A stretch of DNA of 64,000 nucleotides from Effrenium voratum (GCA_963377175.1 CAUJNA010003239.1:464596-528595), one strand, 5' to 3'; numbered from the stretch's first letter, positions 29,501-44,500 are shown. The notes: generated from the letters alone by a model not told the origin. Numbers and translations: made by a program.

Positions 29501-32500
29501 AACATGGAGCCCACGCCCTTTTTGAGGGACATGGTCTTCTATCCCCAGTCAGGCTCCATGCTCTGTGACTCAAGGGCTTGCAGGATCCATGTGCGAGCTT
29601 GAATTCGGCTCCCAGCGGAATCTGATCGGAAAGCCCCTTAGCCCTGGCCTCAGGGTGAAGGCCATGGTCTGCCCCATCTTTGGAAGTCGAAAAATCCCCC
29701 GGTCCTTTCGCCCGAGGAGATCCTCATCAACTTGAAGCCGACCTGCGCGGTGCCTTGAGCTGAAGGAGCAAAAGCCACAGCCGGGTTTGCCGCACACGGG
29801 GTGGGTGCGTGTGCCGCACCACGGCTATGTGCCGATGTGGAGACAAGGTGTTGAAGCCTTCGGGGATAGGATGTTGCAGCAAGTCTGGCTGTGTGTTCTT
29901 GAGGGCAGGAACAACTTTGCTATGGGGTATGAAGGAGACTATACAGATCACAAGTAGGGGTGCAAGAGGATCAGATGTAGGGAGCTGTTTTTGAGCTTTT
30001 GCTCACAACTTGCTCCTGGATTCCGGTTGGCAACCCGCTCAGCCTTGGAAGGGCACGTCTGAGCAGAGCTCACCTAGAGCTTACCTCCGCCCTTCTCTCA
30101 GCTGAGAACCTCGCAGGAGTATTTCAAGGGGACAGCTTACTAAGACCCAGCCTGAAGCCACACACTTCAGTTGAAATGAGAGCAAAGCACTCAGCTCGAA
30201 TTGGCCAAAGCAACTTTCCACTCAGCTCGAATTGGCCAAAGCAACTTTCCAGCGCTGACTCCACTTCCACGGTCAAAGCGCTTGAGGTTGATTGGTCCAA
30301 TCCTGCGCGGTGACTGCCCAACCATTGGAAAGAGCTCCTGTCAAGTGCCAGTGAGTTTGTTAGAGGAGCCGCTCGAGTCATGTATGGCAAAAATATGTCA
30401 TGCATATACTTTGTTCGTGTGTGTTTGCGTGTTTTGGGAGTTGTCGCGCCTGCCTCTCTACAAGTCACTGGCCCAATTTCTGTTGTAAGGATTCGCCCCA
30501 GCTTGAGGTTTCAACGTGTCGCAGTTCCGCTGGTTCTTTGACGGATTTCGCACGGCTACGCCTTTGCTGTTGTTGTGTGGCGCATGTTTGAGCTCGAAGG
30601 CAATCAAAGGGTAACAGATTCACACACACACACACACATAAACACACACACACAAACATATACGAATACACCGTAGCACGCGTATTCATGCGTGGTGCGC
30701 CGTGTCTTGAAGGCTGTCAGTTGTTACACTGTAGTACACACATTCATGGATTGCTGGCTGGTGCGCCGTGTTTTTCTTCAGGGCTGTCTCAGTTTTGGTT
30801 TCTTTCACTTCGCCCAGGTCTTCATCACCATGAACCCAGGCTACGCGGGGCGCTCGGAGCTGCCGGACAACCTGAAGGCGCTCTTCCGGCCCGTGGCCAT
30901 GATGGTGCCGGACCTGGCGATGATCATGGACCCTTCCGCGAGCATTTTTTTCCCCGGGGGAGGACCATGGACCACAGGGGTCCCTATATTTCCCTTTTTG
31001 ATGGTTTTAAACATCACCTTTTTGGTCCATGAGTATCCCTTGTTGGGGGTGATGTTTTTAGGGGAAATATAGGGAGCCCTCCAATGGACCTGTTCCGAAC
31101 AAACACTGGAAGGGACACCTTTTTGTTCTGGTTTCGGTGGCTCTGGAAAGACCAATTGGCCAAATTGACGGGGCATGAAGATTGCATGTTTCGACACAAA
31201 ATCGGAAGGAACACGAGCCAACCCCCCATCCCCCCCCCCCTCGGCCCGGGTTTTGGCAAAAGGAAGAAAAGCAGCACTTTTTGATGCTCAAGCAAACACA
31301 CAGGTAATCCTCCCCTGAACTTCAGTGTTCCATCAAGTGTGACAAGCCATTTAAGGAATCGAGTCTATGTGTCACCCTTTGCGCGAAGCCTCGGACGGAA
31401 CAATTGGGTCGGGTTCGATTTAAGTTTTGGAAGCTCTTTTGAAAAGCGCCCCTCCATGAGCGAATATGTGGGTTTTTAAGTTGGGGTCCGGCACTGAGTT
31501 CCTCATCCCGAGTGTTCAGGGGCGAAGCGGTCAGAGACCACAACTTGCCAATGGGCCATAGATCTCATGGATCCAATTTGGAAGGAACCTTTCAGGGAAG
31601 CGATGGCCTGGACGCCTTTTGAGGGAAACTGACGCCAGGCTTCGGGTCCAACTGGCTGTCACTGCCCTCTGAGCTCCTTTCAATTGTGTGACAGGCCGTT
31701 GCTCCGGACTATGTGGTGGCACCCTAGTTTCCCTAACACCCCGTGAGGTGTTGCTGCCTCACAGGCATAGTTGAGCTTGTGCACATTACGTCAAAGTACT
31801 GGGGAAGCTTGCACGTATAGTCTGTTTGGTAAAGGTTATGACTTTCCCGTCAATAGCAGCACCCTGCAAATGATTGTATGAACGTGGAACCTCTTCTAAC
31901 GTGCCCTGTAATGCCTTCAAAACGACTTGTTTTGAGCCCGGACAATATACTAAGTGTTCAATTGCGAGCATGTGTGTTTGCAACAACTCTCTAATATGAT
32001 ATCTCTATCTCTCTATACATATGTTACATATTATATCAATATTCGTACATATTTATGTGTGTGTGTGTGAGCTTCTTGAACGAGTGCTTCCAGTGGGCGC
32101 ACACATACATATACATATACACTCCGCATACATGGATATTAGTATATATATATATACACATGCCTTTATGATGTGTGGCGTGTGGATTGAGGAAATCATG
32201 CTGGTCTCCGAAGGCCCGGGACCTTGCCGAGCCATGAGGCTGCTTCCTTTTTTTGAGGTAGCTGCTGGGATCTTCCAACATGCACGTTCAATCGTTGAGG
32301 CCGGTTCAAGCTTGGTGATTCTCTGTTGGAGCTCGAGGGCTTCTTTGAGAAGACAAGTCCTTTTGGTACATGATATGCTGAACAATATGTTCCCAGGTGA
32401 AGCTTCTTCGTAAGACTCGGCCAGATTAATCTTGTGAACTCCCGCGACATGCAGGAAGTATCCAGTGTTGCGGCGCGTGATGTTCAAGACGGAAGCTGTG

Positions 32501-35500
32501 TGCCACGTTTTTTTTTTTTCCCCGAGGCGTGCCAGATAGCCCATAGGCAATAATTTTGGGATGGCCCCAAAAGGAAGCCAAACGTGGATATGTGTTTCTG
32601 TCCATTGAGCGCCCAGAGAGATTCTTCAGCTGGCAGATTGGGAACCTGGCTCAACTCATCACACTTGCGCGTTTTGTTTGGTCGAGTTGACAAGAGACCC
32701 GACTAGCAGCTAGCAGAACAGCCCCGGCAGCTCCAGGTCTTTGTTGGTTGCCCACGGATTGGGGATGTCCCGGGGCATCGAGTTGTATTTGTTGTAATTC
32801 TGGATGAGTTTGAGATACTATTGGAGAGGTTTTGCAGTTGGGCGCTCATGCCAGGAGCATCCATTCAAGGCTTGTTGCTCCTATGGTGTCATTGCCGGTT
32901 GCCAGGCTTTAAGGACTTTAAGATGCTGGCCAAGAAGAAGTTCACCCTCTACCAGATGATGCTGCAGCAGATGTGGAAGCCTCAGTGATTGGGTGAGTCG
33001 CAATCAAAGCGGCGTCGCCGTAGTATGTCAGGATTTTGAGGTGTGGTGTTGGCACACCACATGTTTCTTGATGCCAATGCTTTGCGGGCAAGACCCCCGC
33101 CTTGGACGCGTCCGCAGGCAAACTCGTGTCATCCAGTGCAGTGACAGTGTGCGTAGCATTTGGTGAGAGTCGTTCGAAATCCAGCTAACAGATAGCACAC
33201 GCTCAGATTCCGTGCAGCTGTTTGGGCTAAAGCTCCTCTCACACTTTACTTGGCCGTGGCAGGGTTCTTGTTTTGAGGAGGCGCGGAACAAGAAAGAGGG
33301 TGGTCAGTCCACTTGGGTGGTGGCGTTCAGCCGCTCCCTTCGCATCACGCAAGTGCAAGGAACAGACTCACACACGGTCTGGTGTAGCACCGTTTTTTTT
33401 TTTTTTTTTTTTTTTTTTCCGCTGAGGTCCAAGCAGCATCACTACGACTTCGGCCTGCGCAACATCAAGTCCGTGCTGGGCTGCGCAGGCGCGCTGAAGC
33501 GCAAGGACGGGGGAGCGGCGAGTGCTGCTTGTCAAATCAACAAGATGCTCAATGGCAGTCACCACATCGAGGTATACAATAGTGGGTTGCAAGAGAAGCT
33601 CTGATTCAACCAGGGTGAAGACGTTCAGAGCTTCCAATTTGCCTGCCACCAGCTTGTTTTGACGAGTGGAAGAATCTGCGTCAGTTCTGCCTGCGGTTTT
33701 GCCGCCCCAGAGACTGCGGTCGAATCGGTCGCAGGAGCCAGACATGCCCGAGCAGATCCTGCTGATGCGCGCTATTAACGATGCCTGGCAAGAAGAGGGT
33801 CCATAGGATACCCCGTGAATGACATAGTTGCATCCAATATTTGCCAGCGGCTAGAATTTTTTTTATTCATGGATCTGTTGTGAGGCTGCATGTTCGGGTG
33901 ATCTGCATTACCTGCAAAATGGCCTGTGGGCAGCGTTCTTTCGCACCACTAGAGAGGGGAGGTTAGCCGTTCACTGCTTGGCAGGGCTCAGCTTGAGCAA
34001 GCAAATTCCATGAGACGGTGCTTTTGGAGCAGACTTCGAAATTGGGGGCCAGGCTGCTTCTTTCAGGCCATAGCCTTCCAGGCAAGTTATTGCGAGGTCA
34101 CCAGGTACTGTAAACAAAACAAACTGGATGAGGAACGTTCCTAACTGGGCCCCGGTTCCCTTTGTTTCCGATTTTTGCCATGTATCTTCAAGCTCGCTTG
34201 AGTGGTGTGCACCCAGCTGAAAAAGCCAGCGAGTGCTAGCTGATGGCACCAACCTGTCCAACTGCTGCAAGCGTCCTGCACATAACCGGTTCTTGGGTCA
34301 TGAGCGGGGCGCTTTGTACGTGTGTGCTCTTTTGCTCCAATCAGGTGACTCGGTCCTGCTTTGGCTTCAGTGAGAATTCTTCATTCGCCACGTTGAAAGA
34401 CGTAGTGAGAGCCAACTTAATCCAGTCCACCCTGTTGTGCCAAGAATGCCATTCACCAAGCATCAAGCGACACTGATTTTCTCACGGCTGATGCAATAAA
34501 TGCGGTGCACTTGTTGGTTTCTCTGCGAGAAACACATCTTGCAGCCTGTGAAGGAAGTGATTTTAGCCATGTTTGCTTAGCATGAATCGAGTGAGTTGGA
34601 TGGATTGTGCACTTGCTGGTTTATACAAGCAACACTACTAACGTTTACACTGCCTGAAACTTTAGTTTATGTTTCCAATTTAAGGGGCACTGGGGCCCTA
34701 GTCTATTGTCCGCAAGAAACCCGAAACAAGCTCGCCTCAGGGCAGTTTGCAACAAGTACTTGCAAGCGAAGGCTTTTGTTTGTTGTGTGTGTAAGTTTGT
34801 GTGACACGTGCACGAAGGGAGTTAGTTCTTGAAACTGGCCCCATTTGCGAGCAAAAGGGATGGTGTTCCAGGTTTGTTCCTCTCCTCAGAACGGACCTTC
34901 TCCGCTCAAGTTTGTTGCTTTCATGCAGAAGTCAGACTGACATCCTCCATCCATAGTGTTTCCTCGCCAGAAGCACACATTCCATGCATGCAGACATGGA
35001 AAAGTTTGTTTTTCCCTGTCTTGAACGACAAAGGTAGCGTTTCTTAGGGAGGGGGTAGCCCCTCGACCATGCTTGGACAAGGCTTGTCGAACACTCCCAA
35101 AGAAAACATGTGAACATCACCTTCCGAAGCTCGCGCTCCGACATCTCGGCTGAGGACATGAACGCTCCCAAGTGGGTCTCCCAAGATGTGCCCCTCTACA
35201 ACGCGCTTCTCAGCGATATCTTCCCAGGTCGGGGCTGTGGGAGAGTAGGAGAACCGTGCAGCAAGCAACCAGCTCCTGCCTGAGCAAATGCAACGTTTTT
35301 TGGTTGAAACTGCGTCGGTTTTGAGTCCGTTTCCCCGGTAGTTGAGGATCGGGTTGCTCGTTGCACATTGGATCAAGTGCGACAGAAAGTTTGTTTCCTG
35401 CACCCCACCTTATTACCTCTGCAGCCGCCCTTCAGGCGTGGAGCTCCCCATCCCGGACTACGGCAAGTTGGAAGAGGTGATTTTGCAGGCGCAATTGGAG

Positions 35501-38500
35501 TTGATGTTCCTTGCGAGGTGCTGGTTCCATGGGATGCTGGTGGCTTCGCTGCTGTTGATTGTGCTGGACTGCTTGTAAAGTTCGTATCAGGCGGCTTGTG
35601 TTGCCCAAGTCTGCTTTGGCGCCTTCTTTGCTCGGTAGCTCACCCATGTTGAGTTTCCAGATGCAAGAAAGACTGGATATTGCTCAATTTGCTCAGACCC
35701 ACAGGCTACACGCAGTTCTCCCGGGTTTACCCCCATGCTTTTCGGGGTGTTGTGAAGCCGCGTGTCGGAGCTGCCCCGAAAGCCACCAGTCCCCAGATTT
35801 GCACATTTGCGTGTCTAAGGGTGCCATCTTTTTAGGCCGGTTTTCGTACCAGGTGCTCGGCGAGATGGGCTGCCAGAAGGTGAAGCACTCGGTGGCCAAG
35901 TGCATCAGCATCTACGAGCCTCGGCATTTCTCGGTGGGCCCCAGCCGTCCGGTTCCTGAGCTTGTTAGATGTTTAGGGTTTAGTGGTAGTTTCCATTTTA
36001 CCCACTAAAACTTAAACTTTTAGCAGGGGATCTGAGGGCAGCCCAGTTTTGATGGGTCCAAATGCGAGTGGGATGAAGTTGAGTCAAGTTGCGAGAGTCT
36101 GGGATGAATGCGAGCAATTGCTAGTTGCTGGGCCCTTTTTCTGGACTCAGGTCTTTGGGTCTGTAGGTCTTTAAGGTGTCACTGAACCTATTTGCTCGTC
36201 GCCGTGCCATCATGTTTTGGCTGAACGGACGCAGGCAAGCCATGCCCAGATGTGATTCGTTCTCAATGATTCCCGTTCCTGTCACTTAAGCTCGATGGCG
36301 CACCAATGTCAATTACAAGCGCTTCCAACGCAACCTTGGTTAGGCCGATTCCCAAAAAAAGAAGGGCCAGTTTCTACTGGAGATAGATAGGGAAGCAAGC
36401 ACGTTGAAACCAAAAGTCAGTTTTCTTGGATCTGCACTGAGGGCAATTTCAGAGGCTTCCTTTTTTTGAACCCGGAGTTGGTTTAGGAGATGGACCACAG
36501 AAATGTCAACCTAAATCCCATGAACTTCTGCATCAACACGAAGCCAATTTTAGGATTTCTTTGTTTTGCCCACTCTTTATCCATTGGGCGTTGGATCACT
36601 TCAGTTGCGCCTTCCCTTTCACCCTGAGGAGACCAAGATCACGCGGCACGGGAACATGTTGGTGGGCGGCACGCTGGGCGGCAAGAGCGTTTGCTGGAAG
36701 GCCCTGGCCAAGGCGAAGTGCATCCTGAAATCCATGGGCCAGGAGGGCGCCTTGGGCGCTTTTTCTTCTTCTTCGTTTTTCGCAAGCCGATGCGACGGAA
36801 GTGTGTTTTCCAGAATCAGGGCATGGAAATATGGTTTTAGTGGGGGGCCCTTTGGTGAACATCATGTAGGCGGGAATTCATGTCCACCGACCAATTTTGA
36901 GGTGGTTCCCTTTTTACATTCATAGCCAGTGGGGGCACCCCAAACCTTGTGGCTTTCCTTCGATTTCCTTGTAAAGCAACCAGCAAGATCAAGAAAAGGC
37001 AACCGTACTTGGATTTTATTTCCGGCGCATTGTATTGCCATGCTCGAGGTCATGGCCACTCATGAACTGATGTCACGAGGGTCAGGTCCTGTTTTGCAGT
37101 GGTGGGGGGTGTCTCAAAGTTTAGGGGGAAACCGAAGGGAGCAAAAGCCATTCCGAGGTGTCACCTTATTTAAGAAACACCTTTGTATAAAGCCTGCTCG
37201 ATTCTTTTTGAGCCTGACCAGCCAATCAGCGTCGCGTTTGCGCAATTGCACATGTCATGTTGAGTGGACCAGTTGAGTATAATTAGCTGGCTGGTGTTTC
37301 ATATGACAGTATGTGGCTATTACGTGATGAATGGTAGCGCAGGATCCATCCTTACACGCATCGAACTATTGACCCACTATGATCCTTGCTATCAGCTGTT
37401 TTATAGCTCTACGTCTGGACAGTACGTTTTCTTTTCGGTGCATCTCATTTTTCAAATAAACCTCGCTGCAGAAATGCGGAGCTGAGTATTTGGGTGCCTC
37501 CCTAAACAGAATCCGACTTCAACACTCATAATTTTGAATCTTACACCGCCAGGCTTAGCGGTGTTTGCGAGCTCACAACCACAACGACAGATGCGTTTAT
37601 GCTCGTTGATCCCCATTTGAACGGAACAAAGCTCGGAGAGTCCCCGAGGGATTTGGATTCGCACAGTTGAGATAGACCCTGAAATGGGCTTTGTGACAGG
37701 GACCTCCAGGAATCAAACCTTAGGACGTAAAGACATGAGACGGCAAGAACCGCCAAGGCAAGGGGATCCTGCAGTTTCACCCACCAGTTGGGAGCAAGCG
37801 CGCCGTCCAGTAGCGCTTGCTTGGGCTTGACATGAGTCGTGGTTTAGAACCATATGCGAATTGCATGTGGTAGGCTTCCTGCCTGTCAGGGATTCTGGAT
37901 AAACAGCGGGTCATTAAGTGCGATGATCAGTCGAAACTGCTACGCTCATGCGACCGACCAACATGTTGCATGGTATTCGAGTCACCCAAGAAAAGCTTGC
38001 TGCGCGCCCAGGAATGGAAAAGGTGCAGTTTGAGATCATCAACCCGAAGTCCATCACCATGACACCCGACTGAGAGTCCCTACATTGCCCCAAGAAAGGG
38101 TGGCAACTACGGCCTTTTTGGGCCAAGTCAAAGTGAGTTTTCCTCCTGGTGGTGTGACGTTTGAGGAAATATGCAAAACACCTTCAATATCGATTTCTGG
38201 CGCAGCCAGTTCTTAGGCGAATGGGTGGTTTCTGATCAAACATCTTGAGCCATGTGAATGGGAACCAGGCGCGCTTTTCTAGTGGGTTGGGTGTCTCTTG
38301 GTTCCCCTTTGCTGCCAAAAGCCACGTGGTCCAGTTTTAGTTTTGTTTCCAAGAGCCGAAACATGTTTCACAGTGGATGTTGTTCTTTTTGATTTCCTTT
38401 TTTAAACAGAGAAGCATCCCAAAAGAGAATCCAAGTTTGAGAACGAAACATATTGCAAGCCAACCTGAGAACATTCTACCAGCTCCGTCTTCACAATCCT

Positions 38501-41500
38501 GTGCTGCTTTTCGTTTTGGAGAGCAGACCGGAATTTAATTAAAGGGGGCAGGGTGCGTGGCAAGTTGTGAGAACTCCCGGTTATAACCCCACCTCGGGGA
38601 CTTGCAACCATTGTAAGCGAATTATGACCATTACCCAGTTGTCCAGTGGTGCCCTTTGTTTTTCCTTTTTTTTGGAAGGGTTCCCCTTTCAGGTCAACCA
38701 ACCAAAAAAGGATGTCCTTTTTTCCCATGGAGACCCACTGGGCATCTGAGACTACACGAAGTACCCTGCCCTAGAGCCGGTAGCCGAACCGGGTATCGTG
38801 GCGAGGAACGAGCTCTATGGCGCCTACGATGCGATTACCATGCAGGAGTGGACCGATGGCGTCCTCTCCTCCATCATGAGGCGTATGTGCCAGGAGCCGT
38901 GCGTGTCCCGTTGGTTCCACTTTGGGTTTGTCTCAGAATGGGAAACCTCCCAAACGGTGGTGCTTGTTTTGGTTTTCCTTTTAGGCAACCCCAAAAAGGG
39001 TACTTTCGACAAAGGCACACCACATCATTTGAGCCCGTCATAAGCGATGTGCCAGGATTCGATGTTCTCATTTTTACGCTTGGCCAACTTGCAACTGGTT
39101 CGGGCAACCATCACAGTTCATGCGCAAGCCTCGTGTTTTTTCCAAATGGCTGTTTGGAGTATCTGGGACTTGGAGGGCCCAACACTGAAGCTGCCCGGTT
39201 GATAGAACTTGACGCCCTGATGTGAGGGTCTACAAAGTGCGGCCATGGGGCCACGGCCATGTTGGTCACGGCCGACCCTTGAGACGCATCCTAGCTCCCC
39301 AGTAGTGCCCTTTCTCACCCCTTTTTTTGGGGGAGGGTTCCCCTACTGACATAGACTACAAAAAAAAGGGTACCCTTATTCTAACCTCTCTACTGGAGGA
39401 CCTAGCCATCTGAAGAACACACTCGGCTGCCAATCTCTCAAACGATGGGTCCTTGTTTGCCCGTGGAGCAAACACCCACTTCATTTCGAGGAGGAGAGCT
39501 ACGTTTCTTGCTGCTTCCTATGCAGTTTGATTCATGGCCAGGCCCAGATAAAAGAGCCGTAGTCTAACTGCGGACCGAGCCACAGCAGGTGCACTTTGCT
39601 CCCAGCAAGTTTCACATGAAAAGTGGGTAACCTTGTCAGAACTTGTCCAAAGTTGAGGACGAGAAGCCTGATGAGAAGTGGCTGGTGCTGGATGGTCCGG
39701 TGGACACCCTTTGGATCGAGTCCATGAACACCGTGCTGGACGACAACAAGGCCTGGCTTTAGATGCCGGGAAGATTTTTCTCGCACCCCAAATCCAAATT
39801 TTGGTTCTAAGAAACGCTTCCAGCGCGCTGGAAGAGCTTGTGCAGAACCAGCATTTGTGTAGCATGCTGGATTTCATACTTTAGAACCCATTTCTTAGAA
39901 CCCACTTAGGGTTTCCAAATTTATTGGGCTGTGGTACGAGTGCAGCAAACTACAACACCCCCATTGCATTCATGACAAGCAGATCCTCCTGTTGGCACCT
40001 GATGGGTACTTAAATTGGTCATGGGCTACTGGAAACCATCGGAACCTTTCGCGAGTCCTGCGTTGCAGCCCGTGCTCGTCGGATGAATCAAGGCCTTTTT
40101 AAGTTCTGCGATGCGAAAAAGGCAGCGTGCGAACCAGCTTGCACTTAGTGCCTTCAGCTCTACAGCGGTACCAGCAGTTCTTGTGGTTTGTTCCATTGGC
40201 AAGAGCCTCGTGAAGTGGAACCCAGCTTCTGTCCCGAAGGGCCTGGCATGTTTGATTTAGTTAGTGTAACATCTGGGGAAGTCAGCACTTTGGCGTTGCT
40301 TGCACGGGGAGACCAACATATGGTTGAATGGAGTTGGTTCTGAGTTCGTTCTATGTTTGTCTGCCGCAACATGGGTCGTGCCAAGAATTATCGCGGAATT
40401 CCTTCTTGGAATACATCCACCAAACAACGCGTGTCCGCAGGCCTCATCCTAAAATCCTGCCAAACGTCCACCACTAGAACAAGCCGCGTTGTTTTGGAGA
40501 CCTGTTTTCATCTCTCGAGGATTCCTGGCATGGGACTTTGGGCTCAGGTGTTGACGCTCATCAACGGCGACCGCATCTCCATGCCGCCGATGGTGCGCCT
40601 GCTTTTCGAGGCGGGGCGAGTCTTTTTTTGGGCACCGCGGGCCTGTGAAGCCATGTTCGCCGGGTAAATACAGTGTTTGCATGTTGTATCGTGAGAGGAT
40701 AGACTGAAGATCTTTGACTTCGGGATTTCCCTATTTTTTCATTGAAGCCAACCACAGGAGTCTCAAGGTTTCTTAATTCCTTCCATATTTGCTTGCCTTT
40801 GAAACCAGAAAGGATTGTATCTCAAGATGTGGTTAAGTCCTTTTCAGGTGGATCTGTTGCCTTCCTTTTGAATGTCCTTCTTTGGGTCTACTGCTCTGCA
40901 ACTCAACATGGATCCCACAAAAGGAGTCCCCCAAAGGCGATTCCATTGAACATTGCCTGTCAGACTTAGTGTGCCCGAAAAAAATAGTGTTCTGAGTTTT
41001 TCCAAACACAGGCCCCATGGCGGGCCCTTCTGAAAAAATAATACATATTTGTTTCCCTTCATTTGTCCTTTCAACCGACATTTTGATGGATGCAGGTGGC
41101 GGAGCTTTCACAGGCTTCGCCTGCCACAGTCTCCCGCGCCGGCATGGCGCCTCGGGATCTTCCGGGGGATGGGCTAGGTGAGACGTGGAGGAATGGATTT
41201 TTTGTTCGTTTTGCTAGGGGTAGGTTTGGGGCTTACATATAGGGGTCGGCCAGTTGGCTAGGTTGGTTTTGAGGTGACGGGTGCGGTCGGGCAAGAGAAA
41301 GGGCTTGGAAGCGCAAGGGTGGTTTGCAGTGCTCAGAAGATTTCGCTGCGTGTCACAGAGTAGAAACAGCGAGGAATTGGAAGGCTGGAAGTCCATGTTA
41401 AACTCGCCAATGCCCAGGCCTTGGGGCTTTGCGCCTGATCAAACTGGGTCAAAGTGAATCCACCAGGATATGGACCGCTGGGTTGAGTCCTGGCTATTTA

Positions 41501-44500
41501 CCAGGGTCCCCAACCCATTTGGGGGCGACCCAATTTTTGTCAACCACAACCGCCAAGCACATCTCAAGAACTGTTTTCCTGCTTCGGTTCTCCCCTATTT
41601 TTGACAACCACAACCACAGCCATATCTCGAGAAGTGTTTTGGTTTCCCTTCGGTTTCTCTTCGCAAGCCAACGCCATCAACCTATAGGTGTCCTTTTTGG
41701 TTGGTTTGCTTAAAAATAGGGGCGATTCCTGGTTGAGATGGGGTTGATGCCCCATTTACCAGGGAAACCCATCTGTTTGTCCCAAAGGCCACCCAACGCC
41801 ATCAAAGGTCTCTCTGAGGTTTACTTCGACCCACCGGACCTCGGATGGGAGCCCTACTTCCAGAGTTGGATCGAGAAGTTCATCCCCAGCAACCGCCAGC
41901 AGGATGCCTCTCGCATGAATCGGTTTGTCTCTTTGTGGCGGGTACCCTTTTGGGGTTGGTTGAAATGGAAGCCGAAGGAAACGACGCACTTCGGGGGTAC
42001 CCTATTTTAAGACACCCCCACATGGGAGGAGTTTTGTTTCTTCCAACATGGACAACTCTGAGGTAGGTGTTTAAAGGGAAAACAAGGGGACACCCTTGCC
42101 ATAGGGCAGCCCTATCTTGAGAAGCACCGTAACAGTAATACTAGTTGCTTCAGACTTCATTTCTTCGAAAACCAGGTTTCGGAGAGACTCAAAGATTTCA
42201 CCACCAGAACCCCAGACCAAGGCCTTCAAGGGTAGATGCCCAAGGAGTACCCTAAATATGGCTTCAGTGAAGCAATACGTTTGGTCGTTTGGGAACTCTG
42301 AGACGCTGCCAAATAAAGCTGAAGCGCTAAATAAATGTGCTCCGGGTTCTTTGGAGAAAGTTTCCAGGTTTTGAGGAAAACATGTTTGAGACTGTTTGTC
42401 CTGAGGTGAAGGCGTTGTCCGAGAAGTGGATCCCCAAATGCTTGCGGATCCGGAAGACCTGTGTAGAGCTCGCACCCATCGTGGATGCCAATGCCGTGAT
42501 GTCCCTCACTCGTGCCCTGGACGCAACTCAAGATGGAGACGGCTGTGCGCTTTTGGTGAAGCTACCCTTCCAGCTTTGGTTCAGAGGGGAAGAAGAACAC
42601 GCCACCATTTGTGGGGTGCCCCTATTTCGACACATAGATGGAGGCGGGGAGGTGGAGGCGGGGATTCTTGAAGTTTTTTCTGGGATCTCGGTTGAACAGA
42701 TGTTTACTATTCACTATTTGAATCAAAAGTATGTGTTGTTTGGTTGAGGGCAAATAGAGACACTTCCCTGGGTATTACAAAAAAATAGAATGTGGTTGAA
42801 TTTCACGAGCAGACACCCTTCGTCCCTTGGTATCACAAACAAACAGGCTCCAACAATGCCAATTCCAACAAAAGCAATAACTCGGCAAAGCTACCGCAGT
42901 GTTTGAAGAGGAGAAGTCGGACTCCCACTGGTGATGCCAAGGAAATCCCTTCTAAGTCAGGATATCGCAACCTCACACAGGGGGTTCGCGCCTCGATTTT
43001 GTTATGTCCTTTGAAGCACTGTGCTGGGTCGGCAAGTTATTGTTGCGGTTTATTGTTCACTCATACAGAAAATGTGTTGAGGCATGACCGCTCCACTAGC
43101 ACCTGTGCATGTAGCATGGAGAAGAGCGCCGCTTAAGAGGACCACTAAAGCAAGGTCAAAGCCTGACAGGAGCCTTTGTTTGTGGAATTGAAAGGTCCTT
43201 TGGATTGTGAAACAAAAAAGGCTAGAGACAGTTCCGAATTGGATGCAGCTGGGAGTTGCTCATTGACATGGTTATATACCCGGTTGTTTTGACAGTTGTA
43301 GTGACAAACGGCATATTTTCAAAATTCGGCATGGAGCGGGTTTTCTAGCACCAACCACCAAGTTGTTGCCACAGCGGTACTGTTGCGCACTCTTCCGAAT
43401 ACCCAGAACGATTTTCGCTGGATTTTTGAATGCGCTTGACTGCCTGTCTTGACATGTTTTAACGTGTTTCGACGCTTTTTGGTCAGACTGGGTTTTGACC
43501 GGTGGAATGGTCCCGAACGCTCAAAGTAACAGCGGTGATACAATGGTAGCAACACACATCAATATGTTGTAAGCCTTTCGTTTGATGTCACAATTGTAGC
43601 AAAACAGGGGCAGCAGGGTTTACGCAGGTCTTACCTTCAACCATAAGTGTGGCAACTGTTTCTCAAAAATGCAGCGCTTCCTGTTCACCCCCTCTTGTTG
43701 TCGGGAGAGCGCACCTTAAACCCTTTCCGCACCTTGTCCCCCCATCAAAGATTGGTTCGACTCGTTCGGCAAAGCTCGAATGTCAATTTGTGCTACTGTG
43801 CGTGGCTTCCGTTCGGCATAATTACTTCGCAGACCCATGCAGACCCATGCAGACCCATGCAGACCCATGCAGACCCATGCAGACCCATGCATGAAGCATT
43901 TTGATGCCTATCAAATATGCTGTCACTGGTTTGATAGCTTTTCTTCCGGGTAGCCTTCCGATTTCGTTGACCCCAAGCGAGCACGCCTTGCCCAAAGCTT
44001 TTGGCCACCCCCGGCAAGTGGCTCATGGGGGCAAGCGCCGTGTGATTTGCTGAGCAAGCCTTGAAAAGCGGCCAAAAGTGCCCCACCTCGGCGTCCAACG
44101 GCACATTTCGTGGCCTTTTGCCCGGGACAGCAGAAGGACACCGGGTCCCTTACAATAAGAAAACACCCTGACATTTCGGTCTTCGACAGCTTTTCCAAGA
44201 GCCACCCCTGCCCAAAAGCCCAAACCCCCAAAAATGTCTTACGGAAGCCTATACCATACATGTGCCCCAACCGCCCAACCCCCCCCTGGGCGGGGGCATG
44301 GAACACTGGACACTGGTCCCACACCATTTCCACTGCAAGATTCTGGGGTTGCCTCCAAGGCTCGCATTTGTTTTAGGGTAGACTAAGTATGAAACAGGAT
44401 CGAAGAACATCGTTTTTGGGAGCCACCCCAGTCAGTGGGCCGAGGATTATACGAGACCTTAGCGCCTCGCATCGACATCGAGACCTTTGGGGAGAAGGCT

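Noticed and set aside
38649..38735. Ninth copy of family A (GTGGTGCCCTTTG...GGGTTCCCC)
   Set aside because: Only the first half resembles the family and no 3' end or duplication is present; at most a fragment.
43831..43890. CRISPR-like regular repeats
   Set aside because: Six contiguous 10-bp units with no spacers form a minisatellite; the genome is eukaryotic.
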